Below, piece after piece: positions 1 to 8,037 of a stretch of 34,664 nucleotides of DNA; the first letter of the stretch is position 1, and the number at the start of each line of letters is the position of its first letter. Origin of the DNA: Nitrospira sp. SG-bin2 (lineage in GTDB: Bacteria > Nitrospirota > Nitrospiria > Nitrospirales > Nitrospiraceae); assembly GCA_002083405.1 (NCBI GenBank), contig LVWT01000051.1, forward strand, positions 1 through 34,664, given 5' to 3'. The translations under genes and the position numbers were made by a program. The notes beneath the pieces were generated by a model. The model had not been told where the DNA came from, ran no database searches, and saw only the letters and a program-made list of their open reading frames with translations.

Positions 1-908
1 TTGACCCAGCGGAGGCGGGCGATCCGATCGGAACCGACGGCGAAGACGCTTGTCAGTTCCCCGCGCTCGACGACGGCAGTCTCAGGCACGAGGGTGGTCC
101 TGGTCGTACCCTTGTCCAATTGAAACCGTCCAAACATGCCGGTTTTCAATCCCTGCACCGGGGGCAGGTCCACTTTCACCGTGAAGGTGTGCGTGTGAGG
201 ATCGCCGGCGGGGAGAATTTGCCCGACGATCCCGGCCAGCGCCCGCCCTTGCAACGCGTCGATAGTCACGGGAATCTTGTCTCCGCGGGAGACCGATTTC
301 AAATCTCCTTCCGCCACGGTCGCTTCAAGCCGCAGCTGCCGGGGATTTTCCATTTTCAACAGGGGCTGCCCCGGCGAAGCCAATTCTCCCGCCTCGACTT
401 TCTTCTCGGTAATCACGCCGTCGAAGGGCGCCCTCACAACGGTATAGCTGAGCTGGGCCAACACCGCTTTGTGATTCGCCTCCGCAACTTTGTAGGTCCT
501 GGTCGCGTTTTCCATTTCCTGCTTCGACACAGCGTCCTGGGCATGCAGGGTCTTCATGCGGTCGAGGTGCGCCTCGGCATTCTCGACTTCCGCTGCGGTG
601 CGGGCCATCTCCGCCTGCACGTCGCGGTTGTCCAGCTGAATGAGGGTCTGCCCCTTCACCACCTGCGTGCCTTCCCGGACGAGCAGTTGATCGATGGTTC
701 CTTGGATACGGCTCGAGAGAACGGCTTGGAAGATAGGCATGACCTGCCCGGTGACTTCGACACGGATGGGCGCCTCGACGGTCCGGATTTCGATGATCGC
801 AGCTTGGATCGTCGTCTGCGGAGCAGCCGACAGGACGGACGCGGGCGGTTCGTCTTTCGAACCGCACCCCGCCGCCACCAGCAACGCCGCCATGAGCCAT
901 CGTTCCAT
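1..908 (-). CDS. RND efflux periplasmic adaptor (MFP/HlyD family) lipoprotein, 3'-truncated
   Basis: Periplasmic adaptor that would link an inner-membrane RND pump to an outer-membrane channel. The frame is open from an ATG at 908 to the window edge, so the C-terminus lies outside. A GAGG ribosome site lies about 9 bases upstream of that ATG. The N-terminus has a short hydrophobic stretch ending in LLVAAGC, a lipobox, so the mature protein should be a lipoprotein. Next come a biotinyl-lipoyl-like segment (SSRIQGTIDQLLVREGTQV), an alpha-helical hairpin rich in A, E, K and Q, the return lipoyl half (VRAPFDGVITEKKVEAGE) and a beta-barrel segment (LKTGMFGRFQLD). This is the standard MFP order. 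An internal ATG at 893 is a weaker alternative start. The transported substrate cannot be read from the sequence; the pump gene would lie beyond position 1. Confidence 0.9.
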   Translation of the reverse strand, partial: MERWLMAALLVAAGCGSKDEPPASVLSAAPQTTIQAAIIEIRTVEAPIRVEVTGQVMPIFQAVLSSRIQGTIDQLLVREGTQVVKGQTLIQLDNRDVQAEMARTAAEVENAEAHLDRMKTLHAQDAVSKQEMENATRTYKVAEANHKAVLAQLSYTVVRAPFDGVITEKKVEAGELASPGQPLLKMENPRQLRLEATVAEGDLKSVSRGDKIPVTIDALQGRALAGIVGQILPAGDPHTHTFTVKVDLPPVQGLKTGMFGRFQLDKGTTRTTLVPETAVVERGELTSVFAVGSDRIARLRWV

Positions 909-1027
909 GTATCTTGTCCTCGCCGGTCCGGGATGTTCTTCCAATCTCCGCGGAAGGTCAATCCCGGGGCCGGAATATATCGGTCGACGTGAACGGGGCG
1001 AACAACCGGACTGATCGGCCGGTTCGA

Positions 1028-1570
1028 TCATCCTTCCATGGCCGCTCGAGCATGATCCTCGCAACTCACGTCGGATCGCCTCTCTGCGCACGGCTCATCT
1101 TCCCATTGCCCACGTTTGGCTCCTAACTGCAGCAAGAGACATTCCGCCGTCGCGAGCAATTCTTCGAGCCGGTGATCCGGCTTGGCGCCATAGTGTGCCC
1201 GGTCGAAGATAGGAATCTGCAGACAGACCTCGGCCCGGTACCGGCGCTCCGGAGAATACATGACGCGATGCATCGGAGGGTCCGGGTATCGGCAGGGTTT
1301 CAGAAGATCCAACGATTGAAAGAACACGCGACAGAGACGGTGGAGTTCCCCCACCAGCTCATGAAGCTCAGGGTCTTCCCCGATCGGTACATGACTGGCA
1401 TCCTGAAAGGCGGCATAGAGATTGAGTTGAAAACCGATTTGGATGATGCAGTCCGACCCATCTTGCACATAGAACGGAGCGTGATCGAAGCAGACTTTCC
1501 GCGCGACGACCATGTCCCGCAATGCCTGCTCGCCGGCGAAGGCTCCATCGAGAACCAACGGAATGGACAT
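1028..1570 (-). CDS. Conserved hypothetical protein, about 180 residues
   Basis: I do not recognise the family. The start at 1570 is chosen because AGGAG (1577-1581 on the complement) sits 6-7 bases ahead of it; in-frame ATGs at 1576 and 1594 lack such a site. The protein is soluble, with no signal peptide or membrane segment. It contains several cysteines and a C-terminal region (YRAEVCLQIPIF, then an acidic helix HRLEELLATAECLLLQL) that looks like a folded domain. The overlapping plus-strand frame is longer, but its Arg/His-rich composition is what an antisense shadow produces. The gene lies between the efflux adaptor and the SQR module, in the same direction as both. Function unknown. Confidence 0.6.
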   Translation of the reverse strand: MSIPLVLDGAFAGEQALRDMVVARKVCFDHAPFYVQDGSDCIIQIGFQLNLYAAFQDASHVPIGEDPELHELVGELHRLCRVFFQSLDLLKPCRYPDPPMHRVMYSPERRYRAEVCLQIPIFDRAHYGAKPDHRLEELLATAECLLLQLGAKRGQWEDEPCAERRSDVSCEDHARAAMEG

Positions 1571-1609
1571 GGCCATCTCCTGATCATCAAGCATGAGTGT
1601 AGATTGACT

Positions 1610-1780
1610 GCAGGATGGTCAAAACGTCCTCTCTTCTCACCCACCCACCCCGGCGCACCGAGAAGCGCCGTTGCCACAGGCAGGGCCGCAGCGAGCAAAG
1701 AGGCGAGTCGTACTCTGTTCGGTACGTTGAGCCTCTATGCGATGCGAGAACGACGCTGGAGGGCGTTTTCACCGTCCTGC
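1610..1780. repeat. Dispersed intergenic inverted-repeat element, copy 1
   Basis: The ends form an imperfect terminal inverted repeat: GCAGGATGGTCAAAACG at 1610 against GCAGGACGGTGAAAACG read on the other strand from 1780. The right-hand 100 bases (GGGCCGCAGCGAGC through CGATGCGAGAACG to the end) align closely with the copy at 6382-6590. The TAG stop of the DUF2892 gene (1782-1780) overlaps the right end. No transposase is inside. Apparent short reading frames in it resemble those in the second copy only because the DNA is repeated. Confidence 0.8.
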
Positions 1781-1968
1781 TACTCCTGCACACCGAGCCT
1801 TCGCAACAGCGCCATCATCGGACACCAGCCGGTAAAGGCCGATTGGATGAGATTCACCGCCACAAAAGCGGCGAAGTAGTTCCAATAGGGGTGAACCGTG
1901 GCGCCAAGAACGACCGACAGGAGCACAAAGACTCCCGCAATCAACCGCAACCGCTCATTGAGTCTCAT
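1780..1968 (-). CDS. DUF2892 (YgaP-like transmembrane domain) inner-membrane protein
   Basis: A 62-residue membrane protein with two hydrophobic segments (residues about 8-24 and 30-50) and the family-typical ending FTGWCPMMALLRRLGV. In other bacteria this domain occurs alone or fused behind a rhodanese domain, often near sulfur or persulfide genes. The start has a strong AAGGAGGG site 5 bases upstream. It lies 71 bases after the SQR gene in the same direction, so co-transcription with SQR is likely. Its stop codon is embedded in the end of a dispersed repeat. The biochemical role of the stand-alone domain is not established; a link to sulfide handling here is inferred from context. Confidence 0.85.
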   Translation of the reverse strand: MRLNERLRLIAGVFVLLSVVLGATVHPYWNYFAAFVAVNLIQSAFTGWCPMMALLRRLGVQE

Positions 1969-2039
1969 GTCGCCCTCCTTTCCTCTTTGCCTGTGTGAGA
2001 CACAGCATGGACAAAGGATTCAGGGCAACGAATACCCGC

Positions 2040-3287
2040 TTAGCCAGCCTGTTCACGCTTGCCGATCCCCATCGCCTGGAGGACCGCCTTCTCGAAGAAA
2101 GGTTCGCTGACACCCCGCTTCATTTTCATCAGAAAGTATTTTTCGAGGGCAATCTTGGCCAGGTGCACCCATTTCCCCTTTCTGGCCCATGTCACATTGC
2201 GCGGGGCCATCTGCGGCAGCGCGACAAAGGCCATCCCGGTGTCGCCCATATCGGCCAGGCAGATGGCATTCCAGGTTGCCGTTTCTTTCTTTTGATTATT
2301 CTCGATGTCCGCGTTGATGTTGTGGACCGCGGCAGACACCATCGACTCGATCATATAGCCGGTCTTGGGCGCGCCGGTCGGGACCGGCGTCTGCTCAACC
2401 GGCGGGATCGCGACGCACACCCCGACCGCATAGATGTTCTTGTACTTGGGATTCATCTGGTAGGCATCGATGTTGACGAATCCTTTGGGATTGCAGAGAC
2501 CCGACGTTCCCGCTACCGCATCCACGCCGGCAAATGGCGGGATGATCATCGAATAGCGGAACGGCACTTCCTGTCCATCTTCCAGAATCATCTTCCCCGG
2601 CTGCACATCCTTGATCGCGGCGTTACAGATCGGCTTGATCGAATGCTCGGCGAATTCATCTTCCATCAGCCGCCGCGACTTGCCGACCCCGGCGAGCCCC
2701 ATATGGCCGATATAGGGTTCCGGCGTAGCAAAGTAGATCGGTACTTTCCTTCGAAGCTTCTTCTTCCGAAGATCCGCGTCTATGATAAACGCCATCTCGT
2801 ACGCCGGTCCGAAACAGGACGCTCCTTGGGCGGCGCCGACCACGATGGGGCCAGGGTCTTTGAGAAAACTCTGATAAGCGCCCCAGGCCTGTTCGGCATG
2901 ATCGACGTTACACACCGATTGTGTATAGCCGCTGGGGCCAAGCCCAGGCACCGCGCCGAAATTCAGCTTCGGGCCTGTAGCGATGATGAGGTAGTCGTAG
3001 GGCACTTCGCCTTTCGATGTGACCACCCGGTTCTGTTCCGGCTCGATCCGATCCGCCGCCGCATGGATGAACTCGATGCCTTTCTTCTCCAACACCGGCC
3101 CCAATGCGAAGCTGATATCCTTCCGTGTGCGCCATCCCACCGCCACCCAGGGATTCGACGGCACGAAGTGGAACGAGTCCACATTCGAGATCACCGTGAC
3201 CTTATGCTGCTTGTCCAACAACTCCCGCGCTTCATAGGCGGCCGGCAAGCCGCCGATCGATGCGCCGATAATCGCCACTCGTGCCAT
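2040..3287 (-). CDS. sqr: Sulfide:quinone oxidoreductase-type FAD flavoprotein
   Basis: Predicted to oxidise sulfide to polysulfide/sulfur and pass electrons to the quinone pool from the periplasmic face of the inner membrane. The 415-residue protein has an N-terminal FAD-binding Rossmann motif (AIIGASIGGLPAA, residues 5-17), ATG at 103-105 of the second dinucleotide motif, and a late FAD motif (IYAVGVCVAIPP, about 285-296). Three cysteines sit where SQRs of the Acidithiobacillus type carry theirs: Cys126 (SVCNVDHA), Cys158 (GASCFGPAYE) and Cys343 (ICLADMG). A C-terminal amphipathic helix (KWVHLAKIALEKYFLMKMKRG, about 372-392) fits monotopic membrane attachment. The start has a GGAGGAGGTGG ribosome site. 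The gene follows a cytochrome c-like gene by 39 bases. Other flavoproteins such as flavocytochrome c subunits share the fold, but the third cysteine and membrane helix favour SQR. Confidence 0.85.
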   Translation of the reverse strand: MARVAIIGASIGGLPAAYEARELLDKQHKVTVISNVDSFHFVPSNPWVAVGWRTRKDISFALGPVLEKKGIEFIHAAADRIEPEQNRVVTSKGEVPYDYLIIATGPKLNFGAVPGLGPSGYTQSVCNVDHAEQAWGAYQSFLKDPGPIVVGAAQGASCFGPAYEMAFIIDADLRKKKLRRKVPIYFATPEPYIGHMGLAGVGKSRRLMEDEFAEHSIKPICNAAIKDVQPGKMILEDGQEVPFRYSMIIPPFAGVDAVAGTSGLCNPKGFVNIDAYQMNPKYKNIYAVGVCVAIPPVEQTPVPTGAPKTGYMIESMVSAAVHNINADIENNQKKETATWNAICLADMGDTGMAFVALPQMAPRNVTWARKGKWVHLAKIALEKYFLMKMKRGVSEPFFEKAVLQAMGIGKREQAG

Positions 3288-3326
3288 TGTCCACCTCCTC
3301 CTGGACGGACGTGATAGGCTGCGCCT

Positions 3327-3794
3327 TTAGCGCTCCGCTGAGAATCGATACATGTCATGGCAGGCCGCGCAGCGGGCCGTCATGCTCGACAACCGTTGCA
3401 AGATCTGTTGAGAAGTCTCGTTCCGCGTGATCGCATCGGCCAGTGCATCCATGTCGCCGTGAATCGACATGCCCATCTGCTTGAAGGGCAGCGGCAGCTT
3501 GGCCATGATGGCTGGCTCCACATCCGCCGCCATCCTCATCCCCGACGCCCTTGCAGCTTCTTGGATCAGCTTCCGGTCGGGCTCCGCCGCCCCCAAACCT
3601 CTGACGATGCCATCTACGGCTTTCAGAAGTTGCCGCATCTCCCCAAGTATCTGATCACGCTCAGCTCCCGCCAGCAGTATTTCCGTGCGTCCGTCACTTC
3701 CCGTTGTCGTCCATCCCTTGATGAAGAACCATCCCAGAACAGTGATTGTTAGGATCCAGAGAACAAAGACCGACACACACCAGCGCGATTTCAT
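3327..3794 (-). CDS. Membrane-anchored or secreted cytochrome c-like protein
   Basis: A 155-residue protein with one N-terminal hydrophobic segment (about 8-26), probably an uncleaved anchor, then a helical region and a single CAACH heme-binding motif close to the C-terminus (about 143-147). Heme at the C-terminal end of a four-helix-like domain resembles cytochrome c' or c556 more than class I cytochromes. A methionine/histidine-rich stretch (MGMSIHGDMDAL) precedes it. It lies 39 bases upstream of the SQR gene and would be transcribed first, so it may accept electrons or act as a sensor for the same process. That role is inferred from proximity. The ribosome site is weak (AAGG about 13 bases upstream). 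Confidence 0.8.
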   Translation of the reverse strand: MKSRWCVSVFVLWILTITVLGWFFIKGWTTTGSDGRTEILLAGAERDQILGEMRQLLKAVDGIVRGLGAAEPDRKLIQEAARASGMRMAADVEPAIMAKLPLPFKQMGMSIHGDMDALADAITRNETSQQILQRLSSMTARCAACHDMYRFSAER

Positions 3795-4185
3795 TTCTGT
3801 TGCTAGGCCTTTCTATTCATAGTCGAAGCCATCCCCTCGGCACATTGGACAGACAGGCCACCTCCTCGACCATTCAGTCCTTGACGGGTGCAAGGAGAGA
3901 ACCGCGGGAGGAGTTCAAGAAGCATATCAATCAGCCTTGGATATTCACTGGTTCCGTCTCGTGCTGCGAACAACCGATCGACAAAAGTAGCTTTTTCCTA
4001 CAGCCGGCACCGAGCTTTTGTCGCAGAAGGCGACAGCTGAGTGAGGTCTAATGCCCACCTAATCCATTTCTCATGTAGAGTTAGTAGCGTGAGTCTAGTT
4101 TGATCATGCCGGCACTGTGCTTCAGGGCTTCCAGCCGGCAGCTGAATTTTTTGCTTCAACCGTTTATGTAAGGGGAGGGATATGT
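3795..4185. other. Divergent intergenic region between the SQR module and the PDZ gene
   Basis: No gene supported. It should hold promoters for the minus-strand cytochrome/SQR operon and the plus-strand PDZ gene. I see a small hairpin (TGTCGC, 5-base loop, GCGACA) at about 4019-4035 but no convincing -24/-12 pair with correct spacing. Confidence 0.4.
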
Positions 4186-4641
4186 ATGAGAAACAGCGGT
4201 AAGGCTCTCATAGCCGGTATGGTGTTCAGTGTCATGGTGATCGGTCCGCTTCATGCTGCAGATCAACCGGGAGAGATTCCCAGTCGTACAGACGAAGCCA
4301 AGATGTCCGAGGGTGTGATTGGTATCTCGCTCCACATTGGGGCCTTACGCGTTGGAGATCCGGCCTCGTTATATGTCGGCCACGTATATCCTGAAGGGCC
4401 GGCCCACAAGGCCGGACTGAAGCACGGAGATGAGTTGGTGAGCGTCGACGGCGCATCGGTTTCGGGAAAGACATATGAGGAGGTGGTCAAGATGGTCCGG
4501 GGAGAAGCGGGGGCCAACGTGAAGTTAGCCGTCAAGCGAGAAGGCGTTCCTCAGGAGATCTCCGTGACACGAGTGGCCGGCACCACGCTGACGAAGGGCC
4601 GGGCGGGTCACGGCACCTACAAGGAGAAGCCGGCACCTTAG
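4186..4641 (+). CDS. Secreted PDZ-domain protein
   Basis: A 151-residue protein with a Sec signal peptide (positive MRNSGK, hydrophobic core, likely cut after HAA at 23-25) followed by one PDZ domain (about 44-130) with the pattern VGHVYPEGPAHKAGLKHGDELVSVDG. There is no protease domain, so it is a stand-alone periplasmic PDZ module, perhaps an adaptor that binds C-terminal peptides. The start at 4186 follows AGGGGAGGGA; an upstream in-frame ATG at 4117 would spoil the signal peptide. It is a single gene bounded downstream by tandem hairpins. Binding partner unknown. Confidence 0.85.
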   Translation: MRNSGKALIAGMVFSVMVIGPLHAADQPGEIPSRTDEAKMSEGVIGISLHIGALRVGDPASLYVGHVYPEGPAHKAGLKHGDELVSVDGASVSGKTYEEVVKMVRGEAGANVKLAVKREGVPQEISVTRVAGTTLTKGRAGHGTYKEKPAP

Positions 4642-4650
4642 ACTATCCGA

Positions 4651-4740
4651 GTGCACATCTTCTCGGCGGCCTGATCAACCAATACGGAGGCCGCCGAGGG
4701 TGCACAGCCGTTGGCCAATGGCTGTGATACTTCCCTTTTT
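4651..4740. terminator. Tandem hairpins after the PDZ gene, probable terminator
   Basis: An exact 11-bp stem (CTCGGCGGCCT at 4662-4672, AGGCCGCCGAG at 4688-4698) is extended by GTGCA/TGCAC arms at 4651 and 4701. A second near-palindrome runs 4705-4724, and a T-rich stretch (cttcccttttt) follows at about 4730-4740. The rest of 4741-5063 shows nothing I can name apart from the leader of the next gene. Confidence 0.55.
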
Positions 4741-5063
4741 CCAGCCGCATAACAGGAATACTTTCCCGCCGTCGATCAAGTGTTCCGCCCACGGGGCGAT
4801 CCGCTTCCCCAGCGACGCCTCAGAGACGACGCAATCTCCCATCGGCTGACTATTCGGATATCCGCCATCTGCCGGGGACCTCTAGCGAGACCGAATCATC
4901 AACCGCACAAGACTTGGTCAACCGCTTAGGCTTCTTTATGCTGATGCCCGGTTATGTTATGTTTCCCGGCCATGAAGCCTGTGTTCACGACGACGGCCGG
5001 TGCTCTTTATCGGGAGGCAAGACCCACTGCCATAAGGCAGTCGCAGCAGGGAGGGAGGCGTTT

Positions 5064-6338
5064 ATGAGGCAGATGGTTGGGGCGCTGGGTTTTGCCCTAT
5101 GTTTGAACATGACCGCAAACTCCATGGCGGCGCCTTCCGGCACCGCCGGCAACCAGGACTTTGCCAAAGGGGAGAATCTGCTGAAGAACAAACAGTATGC
5201 GGAAGCGCGCGTGGCGCTGGAAGCCGGCATCATGAAGAGCCCGTCGAGTGTGCAGGCCCATTTCAACCTGGCGGAGGCCTGTCGAGGATTAGCGGCCTGG
5301 GATTGCGCGGAAGAACATTACGAGACCGCGTTACATCTCGATGCGAAATCCAGGATCATGGGGACGAGAGAACCACGATTAAGCAAAATGAAGGTGTGGC
5401 AGTCGCTGGAGGAAGTGACTGCGTGGCGGTTGCTGGAGAAAGCAAAGGGTCTGATTGCCAGTGGGCAGGCTCAGCCCGACAAGATGAAGCAGGCAGAGGA
5501 GGCCCTGGACGGCGCCAATCAGTTGGGCCTCAACAACGAGCAACAGACCGTCTATCAACAGTTGGAAGCGAAATTCCCTGAGCGACGTTCGACGAGCTCG
5601 CCGGATAGTCTGAAACCAGATGGGTCAGCAGGAGAGGCGTTCCAGACCGATTCCCGCGACGTACCAATGGCGCTGGTGCCGGCAGGGGAATTCACGATGG
5701 GGAGTACCCTGAAAGCTGACGAAAAGCCGGTACGTCGCGTCTACCTTGACGCTTTCCATATGGACAAGTACCACGTGACGGTGGGTCAGTATGCCAGATA
5801 TCTGGAGGCCACGGGCACGGAGGCGCCACCGGAATGGGATATTATGAACCAACCCCGCCATCAGAAACGTCCCGTCGTGAACGTCAGCTGGTCGGATGCA
5901 GCCACGTTCTGCAAATGGGCCGGCAAGCGTCTGCCGACCGAGGCGGAGTGGGAAAAGGCGGCGCGGGGGACGGATGGCCGCCTCTATCCCTGGGGCAATG
6001 AGACCCCCACCAGGCTCCACGCAAATTTCGGCAAGAAGGAATGGGCTCATCATATGGCCTTAGTCCCAGTGGGGATGTTCGAAATGGGCAAGAGTCCCTA
6101 TGGCATCTACGACATGGCCGGAAATGCCTGGGAATGGGTCAACGACTGGTATGACCATGATTACTACAAGAAGAGCCCGACGAAGAATCCTCAAGGACCG
6201 GCAACGGGTAAGTCTAAAGTCGTGCGGGGCGGGAACTGGCGCTATGTTCAGGAGTTTTTGCGTTCCTCGTTCCGGTACAATGCCGATCCATCGGGTCGGC
6301 AGTTCGGCTACGGGTTTCGCTGCGCGAAGACACCGTAG
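5064..6338 (+). CDS. Secreted TPR plus SUMF1/FGE-fold protein (non-catalytic type)
   Basis: A 424-residue protein. Residues 1-22 form a signal peptide ending in SMAA. Residues about 32-95 contain TPR-like helices (GENLLKNKQYAEARVALEAG, NLAEACRGLAAWDCAEEHYETAL). Residues about 202-422 form a sulfatase-modifying-factor domain with the hallmarks MALVPAGEFTMGS, RPVVNVSWSDAATFC, RLPTEAEWEKAARG, YPWGN, GIYDMAGNAWEWVNDW and a GYGFRC ending. True formylglycine-generating enzymes have two active-site cysteines after RGGS; here the equivalent stretch, RGGNWRYVQEFLRSSFR (388-404), has none. It should therefore not make formylglycine and is more likely a binding or structural version of the fold. The start at 5064 is preceded by GGGAGG; an in-frame ATG at 4914 would remove the signal peptide. 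A second SUMF1 protein lies at 7160. Confidence 0.85.
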   Translation: MRQMVGALGFALCLNMTANSMAAPSGTAGNQDFAKGENLLKNKQYAEARVALEAGIMKSPSSVQAHFNLAEACRGLAAWDCAEEHYETALHLDAKSRIMGTREPRLSKMKVWQSLEEVTAWRLLEKAKGLIASGQAQPDKMKQAEEALDGANQLGLNNEQQTVYQQLEAKFPERRSTSSPDSLKPDGSAGEAFQTDSRDVPMALVPAGEFTMGSTLKADEKPVRRVYLDAFHMDKYHVTVGQYARYLEATGTEAPPEWDIMNQPRHQKRPVVNVSWSDAATFCKWAGKRLPTEAEWEKAARGTDGRLYPWGNETPTRLHANFGKKEWAHHMALVPVGMFEMGKSPYGIYDMAGNAWEWVNDWYDHDYYKKSPTKNPQGPATGKSKVVRGGNWRYVQEFLRSSFRYNADPSGRQFGYGFRCAKTP

Positions 6339-6381
6339 CGCTTGGAGGCCATGAGCCCCCATTGTTCATGAAGAATACGGT

Positions 6382-6590
6382 CTAGCAGGCTGCGGAAAAA
6401 CTCATGCTGCCCCCTGAAGCTATCGCAGCTCTCGCTGTATGAGACAACATCAAGTAGCCACGCAGGATGCTCAAAATGGCCGTCCAGCAAGGCCGCAGCG
6501 AGCGAAGCGGCGAAGCGTACTCCGCGCCGTACGGTGAGCCTCTGAGCGATGCGAGAACGCCGCTGGCGGACTTTTTCAGCATCCTGCTAG
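6382..6590. repeat. Dispersed intergenic inverted-repeat element, copy 2
   Basis: A 209-bp element bounded by CTAGCAGG at 6382 and CCTGCTAG ending at 6590. The 22-bp ends are inverted repeats matching at 18 positions. A third, internal GCAGGATGCTCAAAATGG copy of the end sequence starts at 6462, and the interval 6462-6590 corresponds to the shorter copy at 1610-1780. The CTAG at the right end supplies the TAG stop of the minus-strand gene that follows (6589-6587). No protein is credible inside. It has the structure of a non-autonomous mobile element or a REP-like terminator repeat. Confidence 0.85.
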
Positions 6591-7075
6591 GAACGCGCCA
6601 GCACTACCGCCGTAATTACGACACCCAGAGCCAGGAGGAGAGAGACCCGTGGCAGCCAGCGGGCGGTTTTAAAAACCATCTGCTCGCCGCTTGTGCGCTG
6701 TGATTCCGGAATCGCGCTGACCCGACTGACTCTGGGTCCGAGTAAGAAGTCGTGTAGCAAGGTCAGGAACAGCAAGAGACCCACCAGAGCCAGCTTCACC
6801 GTCACGATCCCAGGCCATGAGGCAGGGTCCGTCACGCTGAGACCTCGTTGTGAAAAAAGCATCGGTCCGGTAATCAGTAGAATGCCGATGGCCGTCCAGA
6901 CGACGGGGCGAAACCGCAACGCCGTGGATCGAAAGAGCGCCATGAACTCCGGCGCTGCCTTCCGGCTCCTGACCAGGGGCGCCAGGACCAGGGACAGAAA
7001 AATCATGCCACCGACCCAACTCATTGCGGCAAGAATGTGCAGGACGACCAGGGTGGAATACATGCGCTGTATCAT
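6587..7075 (-). CDS. CopD-like / DUF4149-like integral membrane protein
   Basis: A 162-residue protein with four hydrophobic segments (about 8-28, 55-70, 88-108, 138-158). The first carries HILAAMSWVGGMIFLSLVLAPL, the pattern seen in CopD-type and related small membrane families, with a conserved His and Trp in helix one. These families are implicated in copper or heme handling, but the stand-alone members are poorly characterised, so transport of copper is only a possibility. The start at 7075 has GGGAG 11 bases upstream; an in-frame ATG lies at 7063. It points opposite to both SUMF1 genes around it, and its stop codon is contributed by the dispersed repeat. Confidence 0.7.
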   Translation of the reverse strand: MIQRMYSTLVVLHILAAMSWVGGMIFLSLVLAPLVRSRKAAPEFMALFRSTALRFRPVVWTAIGILLITGPMLFSQRGLSVTDPASWPGIVTVKLALVGLLLFLTLLHDFLLGPRVSRVSAIPESQRTSGEQMVFKTARWLPRVSLLLALGVVITAVVLARS

Positions 7076-7092
7076 AATCGAGTCGGCTCCCG

Positions 7093-7120
7093 GCTTTCAG
7101 CTATCAGATTTCGGCTGCCC
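7093..7120. repeat. Phased heptamer tract
   Basis: Consecutive 7-mers GCTTTCA, GCTATCA, GATTTCG, GCTGCCC read without gaps in the short gap between the CopD-like gene and the second SUMF1 gene. The same 7-base phasing recurs in other intergenic regions here with different consensus words. Confidence 0.5.
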
Positions 7121-7159
7121 ATTGACTCCTGTACGGTGATCTCAGTACAGGATGTTATG

Positions 7160-8029
7160 ATGTCTCACATACTCGGCCTTATCCTCCTCACCACCGTCCT
7201 CGAAACCGCCGGGATGAGTTCCGCAGCGACTCTGCAAGAGAATCCGAGCCCCGTCGGGCAGATCGCCGCGTTTGCTCAGGGCTCTCCGATGCTGACCATC
7301 GCCAAGAGCCCCTTTCTCATGGGTACGGCGCGTATGAGTGATGGGTCCTTCAGCCTTGAAACCCAATACGACGACACGGAACAGCCACAACGCCGAGTCT
7401 GGCTCGACTCGTTCGAAATCGATCGCGACGAAGTGAGTCTCGGAGAGTACCTGTCGTGGCTATTGGAGCATCAGCGCGCGATTCCCGAAGAAGTGCAGAA
7501 ACTGATCGATCATATGACGAAGGTCCATGCCCTGCCGCCCGAGATCTTGGCCCGGTGGCCGGCGCTCTACGCGACATGGCCGGAGGCCTCGGAGTTCTGC
7601 CGCGCGCAGGGCAAGCGGCTGCCGAGAGAAGCCGAGTGGGAAAAGGCCGCGCGGGGGAACAGCGGCCATCTCTTTCCTTGGGGGCAACAGCCTCCCACGC
7701 CGGAGCTGGCGAAGTTCGGCCAGTACCATGTCCATGAGATTCCCATCGTCGCCCCTGTTGAAAGCGGAGAAGAAGGCCGGAGCCCCTATGGCCTCCATCA
7801 TATGGCGGGGAATGCCGCCGAGTGGGTCGAAGATTGGTTTGGAATCGATTACTATGCGACGATGCCGGACCGTAATCCGCGCGGGCCGATTTCCGGCCGG
7901 TACAAAGTTGTGCGGGGGGGATCCTGGAAGAGCGCGCCGGTGATGCTGCGAACAGCCACAAGAAGCGGCGCCTCGCCGGATCGGCGGGCCGCCACGATTG
8001 GATTCCGCTGTGCTCGGTCCGCGCGATGA
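7160..8029 (+). CDS. Secreted SUMF1/FGE-fold protein (non-catalytic type)
   Basis: A 289-residue protein with an N-terminal signal peptide (MSHILGLILLTTVLETAGMSSA) and one SUMF1 domain (about 55-287): SPFLMGTARMSDG, RRVWLDSFEIDRDEVSLGEY, RLPREAEWEKAARGNSG, FPWGQ, GLHHMAGNAAEWVEDWF and RGGSWKSAPVMLRTATR. As in the gene at 5064, the two catalytic cysteines expected after RGGS are missing, so formylglycine formation is unlikely. ATG at 7160 is 7 bases from an AGGA; ATG at 7157 is equally in frame. The stop overlaps the possible start of the next gene (ATGA at 8026-8029), so the two are probably co-translated. Confidence 0.85.
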   Translation: MSHILGLILLTTVLETAGMSSAATLQENPSPVGQIAAFAQGSPMLTIAKSPFLMGTARMSDGSFSLETQYDDTEQPQRRVWLDSFEIDRDEVSLGEYLSWLLEHQRAIPEEVQKLIDHMTKVHALPPEILARWPALYATWPEASEFCRAQGKRLPREAEWEKAARGNSGHLFPWGQQPPTPELAKFGQYHVHEIPIVAPVESGEEGRSPYGLHHMAGNAAEWVEDWFGIDYYATMPDRNPRGPISGRYKVVRGGSWKSAPVMLRTATRSGASPDRRAATIGFRCARSAR

Positions 8030-8037
8030 GGGGATCT

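Noticed and set aside
120..992. Plus-strand open frame of 290 codons at the left edge
   Set aside because: Antisense to the RND adaptor, whose lipobox and lipoyl-like motifs read cleanly on the minus strand; the adaptor simply runs off the window.
1587..1793. Short minus-strand frame similar to one at 6382-6582
   Set aside because: The apparent protein similarity comes from the repeated DNA element itself, not from a gene family.
1995..3314. Plus-strand open frame of 439 codons
   Set aside because: Antisense to the SQR gene, which has FAD motifs and three catalytic cysteines.
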